This document shows, in pieces, positions 1-9,660 of a stretch of DNA of 64,000 nt; position 1 is the stretch's first letter, and the number at the start of each line of letters is the position of its first letter. Below the pieces are notes generated by a model, which saw only the letters and a program-made list of their open reading frames with translations, searched no databases and was not told the DNA's origin. Where the stretch lies: positions 1,086,111-1,150,110 of the forward strand of contig NAJO01000010.1 of the NCBI GenBank assembly GCA_002077065.1. The letters run 5' to 3'. This stretch comes from Cryoendolithus antarcticus. Its lineage: Eukaryota > Ascomycota > Dothideomycetes > Cladosporiales > Cladosporiaceae. A program made the position numbers and the translations under genes.

Positions 1-100
1 TCAATACTGGATCAGCAGTCGGCATGGGTCGCTGCGTCCTTTCAATACTGACTACGATAAGCCCTGATGCATATCGAGATCGAGAGACCAAAGCCTCAGA

Positions 101-2103
101 ATGCCGGTCTCGTTCCAGGTTGTGGTCAGGCCAATACCTTGGACGCCGGTGAAGCTTTGTGAGACATGCGAGACACTATTTGCCGAGCCCCTGAGTCTGT
201 CACCGTACAAGGGAGTCTCACATAAGCCATATCACACAAGACCAACGTGGATGGAGTCGATCAGCCGACGATGTATCATGTGCTTTCCTCTCCTGGCGCA
301 GTTCCTCGATCGCGATTGGCAAAGCTTGGGGGAGGTCACAAATGAAGATGACTTGATCAATATAGCCATTCGAGAATGCACAGAGTGGCATGACCTTGAT
401 CCGAGATGTTTGGACATTGGGTTTGCTCGCGCTTCGATGTTCAGAATAGAGGCAAGGTCGCCTTCGCAGAGGGCAGCTCTCGTGACAGCGCGCCATTTCC
501 GACTTGTCCCCAAGGAGCTGATGGTTAAGTTTCGGAGTCATGAGGTATTGACGAGACAGGCACTCATACAGAGATGGTTCGATGTCTGCAAACAGCACGT
601 CCGCTGTGCTGACAAGTCTCCTTCCTTCTGCCCTTCTCGATTGTTGGAAGTTGGGCCCACATGGCTGCGCGTTGTCGAGAAGCCGCCAAAGGGCGTGGTC
701 TATCTGACTTTAAGCCACCGTTGGATCGGCCGCGAAGTCACACTCCTGACTGAGAACCTGGAAAAGATGAGGTCAGGGCTTCCCCTCGCGCAGCTGTCTG
801 GCGACGTCGCTGCAGGCATCAAGTGGACTCGTGCGCTCGGCTTCCAATACATTTGGATAGATACGCTCTGTGTATTACAAGACTCCTATCAGGACTGGCT
901 GACGGAGGCGCAGCAGATGGCAGATATCTACAGGCACAGCTGGTGTACTCTGGCCGCTAGTGATGGTGCTCAGCCTAACGTACCGATGGGCGCCTCGTTT
1001 CAGCCAGGTATATGGTCAGAACCGGACGACGAGCCAGTTGGGGTGGTGCACGATATCCGAAGCTCGTGGTCGTATAAAGGCGTGACTAACTGGTGTCTAG
1101 TCGATGCGGGCTATTGGAGGCTTGACTGGCAGGAAAGAGAACTCAATACCCGCGGTTGGGTCTACCAAGAAGCGCTCCTCTCTCGTCGAGTGGTCCATTT
1201 CCACGGTGAACAACTTCTGTGGCAGTGTTGCGAATTAACTGCTTCGGAGTCGTTTCCTCGAGGTTTCCCGCCGAAGGAGCTTGTCGGCGAAGCACAAGCC
1301 TCGATTGCGCTTACAGGCGACAAGTCGCAACAGCGGAGACAAGCCGTCACTCGTTACTCGACGCGTCACTTGACCTTTGGCAAAGACAAACTTATCGCAT
1401 TCGCGGGTATAGTAGCGTACCTACAGTCTGACGACTGGTACCACGCAGGTCTGTGGGGTCACGATGTCGTCCGTCAGCTGCTCTGGTCTGTGGCTGGTCA
1501 CACGCAGATGAATGGCAAGGACGTGTGCTACTGCCCCGATGCAAAGGTACCCAGCTGGTCGTGGGCCAACGTGGACGCCATGATTGACTACGAGGAGCAC
1601 TACTACTCCAAGACTGACCGACAGCTCACGCATCACGTGGACATGATCAGTGCCGATCCTGCAACGCTTGAGCTCTGCGTACGTGGACTGCTATATTCCC
1701 ACAGTTCCGACTGCCCTCTCCGTTTACTGCGCCATCATGGTGGCTTCGCTGCGGAAAATGTACGTAATCGAGTGATCAGCCCCTAAACGACGTGCGCTAA
1801 TACGTCCGACGATTCCAGGTTATCATCCCAGACGTCGATGAAGGCGGCGATGAGTATCCGTTCAAGGTACCGCCAGAGCTACGGTATCTGTACATGCAGT
1901 CTGAATCCGAGGCACCCGACGGTACTACGAGCCTGCGCTGTTTGGCTTTGCTCGCAGTCCCTGGGCGTCAAGGCTTCTTCGTTCGCTTCGGCGTGGCCAG
2001 AGCAGATACGGCCGAGGCCTGTGCGTACTTTGACGACGAGAAGAATCGCTGTGGCGAGACTGCGTATATGCCCAACGAGTGTGGAGCACTCACGATTGTC
2101 TAG
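101..2103 (+). CDS. HET-domain (heterokaryon incompatibility) protein
   Basis: HET-domain protein of about 647 aa in two exons, 101-1759 and 1819-2103. The 59-nt intron 1760-1818 has a GTACGT donor and CAG acceptor and is phase 0. Without splicing the frame stops at 1784-1786. The HET domain begins near residue 200 with the YLTLSHRW signature, followed by the W-I-D-T-L-C-V-LQD block and the ADIYRHSWCTLAASDG segment. A GWVYQE motif follows near residue 350. The N-terminal 190 residues contain a Cys-rich stretch (CETCETLF) seen in many long HET proteins. HET proteins mediate non-self recognition and cell death after hyphal fusion; which partner this one senses cannot be told. The start is the first ATG after an in-frame stop at 65-67, but an upstream exon outside the window is not excluded. 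Confidence 0.85.
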
Positions 2104-2325
2104 TGGTGACGAGGCGGACTGACTGCTGACTGTTTGCGCGGCCTGGTGCGACTCATTATGGATCTCTCTACGGGTGTCAGAAATCACCACTGTTGACATG
2201 GATACACATGCACGGACGGAAGCACGATTGTAGGTCATGACCTTCATTATGATATAGGTGCTTGTGTATCCAATTCCCCAAAGCCTACCCGTTGCGCCTT
2301 GACTAGTTGTTCATATTTCTGCTTC

Positions 2326-3285
2326 CTACTCAATATCCACCCTCTTCACCTCAACCCACTCCTTCTCCTCCTTCGGCACAGTGACTCTCAACACGCCATC
2401 TTCCAACTTCGCCGAGATGCCCTCAACATCCACCTTCGCCGGATGGGCCGCACTGCCTAACGCGAGCTTGCGCTCGAAAGCACCCACGGCACGCTCATCG
2501 AGCGCCAATGTCTTAAGGAAGTCCTCGTCACCAGGGCGATAGACCACACCGGAGATGTTCAGGGTCGATGCTTCGGCATCCCAGTCCACGGCAATGTCTT
2601 CTTTCTTCGCGCCAGGGAGCGAAAGGTGAATCACCCAGGCGGAATCTGTGGCGAAGATATCGGCTTCGGGGTTGAAGTCGCCGGACTTCTCGACGGACTT
2701 GTCCTTGTTGCTTGATGGACCGGCTCCAGCTTCATTCTGATTATCGAAGAGCTGGGACTGGAACATCTCCGCTAGATTCGCGAGGAAGGGCGGAATCTCG
2801 CCGTTGGAACCAGGGGCGAAGTTCTGCGCCCATGGCGCGGCACCCAAACCTCGTCCGCGACCTTGACCGCCGCAGCGACCTCGGCTGCCGCGGCCACCGT
2901 GGTGGAAGGGAGGTGGGCCATGAGGATGGTGTGGTGGGGCGTGATGAGGTGCGCCTGGTGGCGGCGGAGGTGGCGGTGAGCCTTCGTGGCCTGGTGGAGG
3001 TGGTGGCGGTGGTGCTTCGCCGTGGTGTGGTGGACCAGGCGGTGGTGGCGGGCCCTCACCGTGGTGCGGTGGTGGAGGTGGGCCTGGTGGTGGTGGACCG
3101 GCAAAGCGACCGCGATGAGGCATCCCGCCGAAGGGCCAGCCATTAGCCCACGGGTTTGCTTGGTCTTGCGCAGTGCTTTCGTTGCCGCGTTCGCCGCCGA
3201 AGGCGTGGTTTGCTGCCTGGGGGTCGAGCTCGGCGATGAAGTCCCAGAAGGGAGCCATTTGGTTGACGTAGCGTGGTGGAGGCAT
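2326..3285 (-). CDS. Small heat-shock protein (Hsp20/Hsp30 family) with Pro/Gly/His-rich N-terminal region
   Basis: Intronless gene for 319 aa. The C-terminal ~115 residues form an alpha-crystallin domain: FATDSAWVIHLSLPGAKKED, then the D-W-D-A-E-A-S-T-L-N-I-S-G-V-V strand, and a closing LEDGVLRVTVPK motif. The N-terminus (MAPFWDFIAELDP) resembles fungal 30-kDa heat-shock proteins. Residues ~62-160 are an unusually long low-complexity region of Pro runs broken by HHGE and Gly, then Gly/Arg-rich. The family are ATP-independent holdases that assemble into oligomers, and here the disordered insert replaces the usual short linker. It is divergent from SDA1. A TATA-like stretch (3330-3336 on the complement) lies ~50 bp upstream of the ATG. 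No clear heat-shock element was found. Confidence 0.88.
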   Translation of the reverse strand: MPPPRYVNQMAPFWDFIAELDPQAANHAFGGERGNESTAQDQANPWANGWPFGGMPHRGRFAGPPPPGPPPPPHHGEGPPPPPGPPHHGEAPPPPPPPGHEGSPPPPPPPGAPHHAPPHHPHGPPPFHHGGRGSRGRCGGQGRGRGLGAAPWAQNFAPGSNGEIPPFLANLAEMFQSQLFDNQNEAGAGPSSNKDKSVEKSGDFNPEADIFATDSAWVIHLSLPGAKKEDIAVDWDAEASTLNISGVVYRPGDEDFLKTLALDERAVGAFERKLALGSAAHPAKVDVEGISAKLEDGVLRVTVPKEEKEWVEVKRVDIE

Positions 3286-3847
3286 GATGTTATGATGTGT
3301 GATCGGTAATGCTGACGAGAGGTGGAAAGATATAGTTGAATAGGATAGAGAAGAGGATGAGAGTGACGACTATAGCTATGCCTTATACTCACGCAGTACC
3401 TACACACTCGCCACGTAGCAGAGGCGACCACACCTACGCAAGCTTGCCTGGTACCTGGAAACGTCAGCTACAACAGCTATCTTCCGAGTCACAGAGTCGC
3501 CAGTAGAACCCCGGCGAAGTAAAGTGAAAGCTACAGAAGAACGACTCCAACAGGTCGAGGCGTCCGCATACCGCGCGTCGTGACTGGCTGGAGAAATAGG
3601 GCAAGCGATGTGAGGTGTACGTACTGTGATGTGGGCCTGGGATGCAGGTGTGGCGAGGGCAAGATGTGGAAGCGGATCGAGACAGAGTTGGCGCCGGATC
3701 TCGCCGCAGATTAGCAGGGGTCTGCCGTTATCAATCTCGAAAATGTTACAGACGGATGGTGTTGGGAAGAGGAAGGCAGCGTACTGTACATGTAGGTGAC
3801 ATTGGCGAACACCCCAGTCAATCTCACTCCCTACAACTATTGCCACA
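3286..3847. promoter_or_regulatory. Divergent intergenic region, hsp20 / SDA1
   Basis: A 562-bp shared upstream region. An AGGGG stress-response-like pentamer is present at 3716-3720 and a TATA-like stretch near 3330 serves the minus-strand gene. No convincing coding frame. Confidence 0.4.
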
Positions 3848-6145
3848 ATGAAGCGCAAGCTCGGTGCCCTCGAGAAGGTCGACGCAGATCTGCCAAACCT
3901 CCAGCACAAGCTCAAGATCGACCCGCGATCCTACGAGCAAGATTTCGTCAATCAGTACAACCAATATCGCAGTCTCAAGGAGCTATTCCTACAATCGCCG
4001 ACAACGACAGATGACAGCGGGATAGTCCGGCTACGAGATCTGGTCGATTTTGTCAGCCACACAGCCGACTGCTACCCCAAGCTCACTACTGCATTTGCTT
4101 CAGACTTGGTCGAACTGCTTGATCTGCATCATGCAACGCTGGACTCGGAGTTACGGGATAAGCTGGTAGGAGCATTGGTTCTACTGCGAAGGAAAGAGAC
4201 GATCGACTCGGTGCAATTGTTAGACACACTATGGCCTCTGCTCCTCAAGACTCCCTCCAAAAACCTCCGCGCACTTCTCTTCCAGAAGATCCTCTCCGAC
4301 CTCCGTACTGCGAACCAGAAAGCCACGAACCACAAATTAAACCGCCACATTCAGTCGAAGTGCTTCGAGCTTATCGTCTCGGACCCAACCTCAGCGAAGG
4401 GTCTCTGGGCAGTGAAACTCACACGCGAACTCTGGAAACGCCAGATATGGAGCGATGCGAAAGCCGTCTCGGTCATGAAAGAGGCAGCTTTAAGCCAAGA
4501 CGCGAAGGTCGTCACAGGCGGTGTGCGATTCTTCTTGGGTGGCGATCAGGAGCGGGAAGAGGCCGCTGCAGAGGAAGATACGGATGACGAGGGCAACATC
4601 GACATGGGCAAGCTGCGACATCAGGCCGGTATCAACAAGAAGACTGGCAAACGAGCGAATGAGCTTCGGACTGCGGCTGCGAAGGTGAAGCGGAAGGAGA
4701 AGAAGAAGAATTCGCCACACCAGCTGAATTTCAGTGCGCTGCATTTACTACATGATCCGCAGGGTTTTGCTGAGGAGCTGTTTCAACGGCATCTACAACC
4801 TGCTCAGCCAAAAGTGAGGCTTGTGCTCGAGCAGAAGTTGTTGGTGCTGCAGCTTGTGTCCCGACTTGTTGGTCTGCATAAGCTCACGCTAGAACCGCTG
4901 TACTCGTACTTCATCAAGTTCCTCACGCCGAAACAGCCTTCCGTCACGTCCTTCCTGGCATCATTAGCGCAGTCGGCACATAGTCTCGTCCCACCAGACA
5001 TCCTGGAGCCGCTGGTGGTCAAGATCGCGAATGAATTTGTGTCCGAGGCTTCGGCTGGAGAGGTGGCCAGTGCCGGACTCAACTCGATCCGAGAAATCTG
5101 CGCGAGGCAGCCGCTGGCCATGTCGGATACTCTGTTGCAAGACCTGGTGCAGTACCGCAAGTCGAAAGACAAGGGCGTGCAGATGGCTGCTCGTGGCCTT
5201 CTCTCACTCTACCGCGAAGTCGGCGCTGAGCTCCTGCGCAAACGCGATCGTGGCCGAGACGCTGCCATGGGTCTTCGAATCGGAGAGAAGCAGACAGCTC
5301 GCTTCGGTGAGGTCGGCACAGGCGAGATCGAAGGTTTAGAGTTACTAGAGAAGTGGAAGGAAGAACAAGGCATCGACAGCGAAGCCGACGAGGAAGCAGG
5401 CTGGAACAACTGGGATGCTGAGAGTGACTCGGACGATGACGGCGAGGGCTGGATCAACGTCGAGAGTGACGGCGAGGAAATTGATATCTCCGACTCCGAA
5501 GACGAGCGTGAAAAGAAAGCCAAAGCGGCAGCAAAGAGTGAGCCGACATTCGAAGCACAGCAATCCGCTGGGAACACCCCAGCGGCTACTACTCCAGGCT
5601 CCTCCCGTGCGACCGCATCTCTCGAGCCCGAAGCAGCTCTGAAGAGAGAAGAGTCGCGCATATCCCGCCTCGCCACCACCCGAATTCTCACGCCCGCCGA
5701 CCTCGCGAAACTAAATGAACTCCGCTCTACAGCTGCCATCACAGCGGCCCTTCCCGCCACAAAACGCCGCAAACTCCTGGCCTCTCAAGCCGCCGCAGCC
5801 GCATCCCGACACGCCGATGACCCCCTGACCGCAGCCCAGATCTCCGGTCTCTCAGCACACAGCTACAAAGCCACGCGCCAGGAGAAGATCGCCATGGCCA
5901 AGGAGGGGAGTCGGGAGGAAGGCGGCAACGACCATCGGTCTACGACTGCGAGGCGGAAGGAGAAGAAGGAGAGCGAGGGGAAGAGTACGAGTAATAAGGA
6001 GAAGGAGCGGAAGAAGAACTTCCTCATGACGCTCGGGAAGGCGAAGCGGAAGGGTAAACGCAGTCTTACGCAAGAGCGGGCTATCCTTAAGGGGCATGTT
6101 GAGAGGAGGAAGAGAGGAGGCAAGCGTGGTAATAAAGGGCAATGA
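3848..6145 (+). CDS. SDA1: Sda1, 60S ribosome biogenesis / nuclear export factor
   Basis: Single exon, 765 aa, close to the size of yeast Sda1. The N-terminus (PNLQHKLKIDP..Y..EF) and the alpha-helical NUC130/3NT-type region through residue ~330 match the family. The segment near residues 230-280 (acidic stretch, then RHQAGINKKTG and a Lys-rich patch) is characteristic. The C-terminal half has an acidic Asp/Glu/Ser block (about 505-555) and a basic tail (KKNFLMTLGKAKRKGKRSL..) typical of a nucleolar protein. Sda1 acts in late nuclear maturation and export of pre-60S particles and links growth to the G1 actin cycle in yeast. The start is the first ATG of the conserved N-terminus. Confidence 0.95.
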   Translation: MKRKLGALEKVDADLPNLQHKLKIDPRSYEQDFVNQYNQYRSLKELFLQSPTTTDDSGIVRLRDLVDFVSHTADCYPKLTTAFASDLVELLDLHHATLDSELRDKLVGALVLLRRKETIDSVQLLDTLWPLLLKTPSKNLRALLFQKILSDLRTANQKATNHKLNRHIQSKCFELIVSDPTSAKGLWAVKLTRELWKRQIWSDAKAVSVMKEAALSQDAKVVTGGVRFFLGGDQEREEAAAEEDTDDEGNIDMGKLRHQAGINKKTGKRANELRTAAAKVKRKEKKKNSPHQLNFSALHLLHDPQGFAEELFQRHLQPAQPKVRLVLEQKLLVLQLVSRLVGLHKLTLEPLYSYFIKFLTPKQPSVTSFLASLAQSAHSLVPPDILEPLVVKIANEFVSEASAGEVASAGLNSIREICARQPLAMSDTLLQDLVQYRKSKDKGVQMAARGLLSLYREVGAELLRKRDRGRDAAMGLRIGEKQTARFGEVGTGEIEGLELLEKWKEEQGIDSEADEEAGWNNWDAESDSDDDGEGWINVESDGEEIDISDSEDEREKKAKAAAKSEPTFEAQQSAGNTPAATTPGSSRATASLEPEAALKREESRISRLATTRILTPADLAKLNELRSTAAITAALPATKRRKLLASQAAAAASRHADDPLTAAQISGLSAHSYKATRQEKIAMAKEGSREEGGNDHRSTTARRKEKKESEGKSTSNKEKERKKNFLMTLGKAKRKGKRSLTQERAILKGHVERRKRGGKRGNKGQ

Positions 6146-6570
6146 TGGCTTACTAGGTAGCGCTAGTGGAATTATGGTTGCCTTCCTTCTACTGCGCAGC
6201 TCTCATACTCGTCTGGTCGCTTCGCGTTCATCTGCTGTGTGCGCAAGGCTGGCGAGATTGTCTCTCGTCTTCATGCTCCATGCTTGACAAGAGGGGATAT
6301 CATGCTATATACACGTCACCTCCAAATTCTCTGCACTGCCGTACACGCGCCAGTGTGCCTCCGCGCAACAACACCACTGTCCGTCGAGCCTCACGCCAGA
6401 CACAATACCTTCCTCTCCACGCGTCTTCTGCCACGCTGTCCATATAGCGTAGCTGCTACGCTATGCTCTGCTTGCCCGGGCCGAAATCCCGACCTCATAG
6501 CATCATGATGCCCCTCAAACCCGGACGTCTCAGCCGTCCCATCCCTAACATCCCTCGCCTCTCGTCTTCC
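6146..6570. other. Convergent 3' intergenic region, SDA1 / PBS2
   Basis: No gene seen. It contains a perfect 21-nt odd palindrome at 6444-6464 (10-nt arms around a single T), described under findings. Confidence 0.5.
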
Positions 6571-8558
6571 CTACGCATCCACAGCCACAGCCTTCGCGGC
6601 TGACGGACTCCCCATTCCACCCATCCCCGCGTCCAGCGGCGCAGCATGCAGCGCCGGCTTCCCCGCGAACCCCATCTTTCCGCTCCGCTTCCTCTCCAGC
6701 GCAGCAATGACCCACTCGCCCACCTCCCTGTCGACAAAGTCACCTGCCGGCGTGCCACCCTCTGGCAACTCCTCCCCGGCTTCTGCAGCCTCTTCGTCCT
6801 CTTCCGTGATCGTGGGCGGGAGTAACAGCGGGGCGAGCCAAGCGTGTTGTAGCAGCATCGGGTAGGTCGGTCGAAGGTTTGCAATCTTGTTCAGACAGCC
6901 TGCTACGAAATCGCGGGCTGCTTCGGAGAAATCCGAGGCGGGGAGGTCGGGGGGCGCGCCGTCGACGATGGCCTGTGCAGCATGTCAGTATGGTGGTTTT
7001 GCGATAACACGAAAGGGTCACGAGAACTTACCGAAAGCTGTGAGAAGATGTTGTCGTATGTTTCTGGCGGGTAGGGATACCTCCCCAGCGCGCACTCGAT
7101 AATCACCAAGCCGAGAGACCAGATGTCGGACTGCACAGAGTATGTGCCAGCTCCGGGATTCGCGCCTGCAGCTGCGACGCCACCGCCTGAGATTCGCTCC
7201 GGTGCCATGTACGATTGACACCCGATATTCGTTCGTGCTACGCTGGCCACCAGGTTCCCGCTCACGCCGAAATCGCAGATCTTCACCTGCCCCCTTGTGT
7301 TCATCAATATGTTCGTCGGCTTCACGTCGCGATGAATGATGTTGTGCTCCTCCTTCAGACTCTTCAGCCCGAGTGTTGTCGATAACGTGATTTTCCGCAA
7401 CACGCCTTCCGGTATTCCGTCACCGTATATCTTATCGCAGGACCCGCCGTCCATATGCTCCATGCAGATGTATACTGCGCCTTCTTGGAAGAATGCACCG
7501 TAGAAGTCGACGATGTATGGCGAGGCGCAGCGATGTAGCACGTCAAGTTCCATGATGATCGTGGCGAACTTGGCGTCTTCGAGCTCGAGACGCATCTCTT
7601 TCATGGCCATGACTAGCCCCGTGCCGACGCCCGGTGCTAAGCCGTCGGAAGTTGCTGTGTCCTCCTCGTCCGCACCCTTGACCTTATTGCCTGCCAATCC
7701 TTGACCCGGTTTCCGCATCTTTGGCTTCGAATGCCGCACCTTGTACACAGTCCCGTAGTTCCCTTTCCCTAGCTCGTCCAGCGTCTCCACCTCCTCAAGC
7801 GACATGCTGAACGTCTTGCCCGAGGCGAAGACAACACCTTTACTATCCAGTGTTGCTTTGCCAGCAAAGCTGAGGGCACCAGTCTTGGGATCCAAGTATT
7901 GTGCGTACTTCTCCATCTGCGTCTGCTCTTTCGGCCGTTCAGCAGGTTCGCCGTTCGCCTGAGTTGGTCCGCCTCCCATAGAGGACAGAGACATCTTAGG
8001 CTTCTGTCGGCCTGGACCGGTGGTTGTTGCTGGCGGTGCAGCGCCGGGAAGACCGCCTGGTAGTTTCATTCCTCGCTTGGCTGCGAGTCCACCTAGTTGA
8101 GGTGCTGCGGGTGATGAGTTTGCAACGTGAGGTTGGGGTCGTGCGAGGTTTGCAGGCAGCTTGAAGCCGGCGGGTATGCCGCCGGCTCCGGGCGTTGGTG
8201 TGGGTATACTGGGACCTGCAGGTGCTGATGGTGAGAAAGCTGCTCCATTAGGAACGCCAGGTTTTGGTGCGGGACCTGCTCTTGACAATGAGAAAGCCTT
8301 CATGCGTGCTGCCAAGTCTGGGTTCATTTGAGGTGGCCCTCTATTGGGCAAGGATCCTCCAGGTGGTCTGCGTGCAGCATTCAACGTCCCGAGCGGCGTT
8401 GATGAGGGGTTCATATTGGCGATGACTGGTGGGGGCATATCTGAGATACTCCGCGCGCTCATGGGCGGTGGAACAGCTGGACCAGGGGCTGGAGAGAACT
8501 CTTCTTCCTGCAGATCAGGCGAGTCGAGAGGGCTCGTTGCATCTCGTTCGTCGCCCAT
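6571..8558 (-). CDS. PBS2: MAP kinase kinase of the HOG osmostress pathway (Pbs2 type)
   Basis: 642 aa in two exons: 8558-7032 and 6972-6571. The 59-nt intron (7031-6973, GTAAGT..CACAG) is phase 0 near the end of the kinase domain. Without splicing, kinase subdomains X-XI would be lost. The N-terminal ~250 residues are Pro/Gly/Ala-rich and disordered. The kinase domain starts at LGKGNYGTVYKV (~261), with catalytic IHRDVKPTN (~410), DFG (~430) and the activation loop VSGNLVASVARTNIGCQSY. This loop carries the Ser-x3-Thr pair phosphorylated by MAPKKKs and is the form specific to Pbs2 rather than Ste7 or Mkk1. It phosphorylates the Hog1/p38-type MAPK under hyperosmotic stress. Residues 286-310 form a linker insert before the VMAMKEMRLE Lys strand, which other Pbs2 proteins also carry. 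Confidence 0.94.
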
Positions 8559-9660
8559 GGTGGGGTATGTGTCGTGGAAGCAAGTCGGTGTCGACGGACG
8601 GTGGGATGGTTGTGATGTGATGTGTCAGCAGTGGGCGGGTGCTGACTCGAGTCCTTCTATCTGCAGCTGGATCAGATGTCGGCTTCACTGCAGCGCTGTC
8701 GTGGTATGCTGTCAGTAATACGACGTTCTTCGCAGTGATCGGCGCCGACAACAGAGGTGTGGCTGTGCAGAGAACTTGAGATGGGGCTTCCGCGTGTGGT
8801 GAAGCAGCGGAAGTGCGCGGGAGCACGTGTTTTGCAAACTGCCGATGGAGAAGGAGCGATCCTAACTCTGGCGGAGAGTCAAGTAGGGCTGTATATGTGC
8901 CCACGAAGGGTTACGAAGGAGTGACGTGAACCGTCGGAGATGCCATCACAACAATTTGCATGTCTGCAGCATGCGCATTGATCAGGAAGACCGAGATGTG
9001 ACGTATGGCGAGCAACGCCCACCGAACATTGGATCGATTGCAGTGACGAAGTTCGGCCAAGTCTGCCGACGACATACGGCAGGGGAATCCATGGCGGCGT
9101 TCCGTAGCGAGGAAAGGACATTGCAGATATGCTCTGCACGGAGGGAGAACTGTCGTGCGCTTCGAGTTAATTGAGGACGACAGCTTTGAAACGGTGCTGC
9201 TCGTCGTCAAGACGCGTTGCATGCATTGCCAATGAAACAAGGTGCGCGCTGTGGCTGAAAACAAGGGATCGACGAAGCCGTCTCCGCGGTGGGCGTGTGA
9301 AACACGTGCAGCTGCTTGCGACAGAGAGGCTGGAACGTTCGCCAAGCACCTCAACCTTCGATAGGCGTGCCTCTGTACCCAGGCTTGCTGCCAACTTCTT
9401 CCCGTGATGGGACTGAGCATTCACCACTGCTCTCTCCCTGATAATGCGCGGCGCGGTGTCTGTAATCGCACGACCTAATCGCACTGTCGCCAGCCAGTCG
9501 CAGATGTGCTAATCAGTGCGACGGACCTTCACCACGATCACGACTGCACTGCACCTTATTGCATCAGCCAGCGCGTTGACCCAATCGCGACTGCTCTATT
9601 CGCCCTCTCTACAGCACCGACTCCTCCAACACCTCATATACACTCATTCAGCCGCCCATC
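8559..9660. promoter_or_regulatory. Divergent intergenic region, PBS2 / auxin-efflux-like carrier
   Basis: 1.1 kb between divergent starts. Only short unsupported frames are present. The last ~120 bp before 9661 are pyrimidine-rich with CTCATATACACTC, as expected for a fungal 5' leader. No specific site identified. Confidence 0.35.

Noticed and set aside
3400..3915. 171-codon minus frame between hsp20 and SDA1
   Set aside because: It overlaps the SDA1 start antisense, shows no domain and has Cys/Arg/Ser-rich shadow composition.
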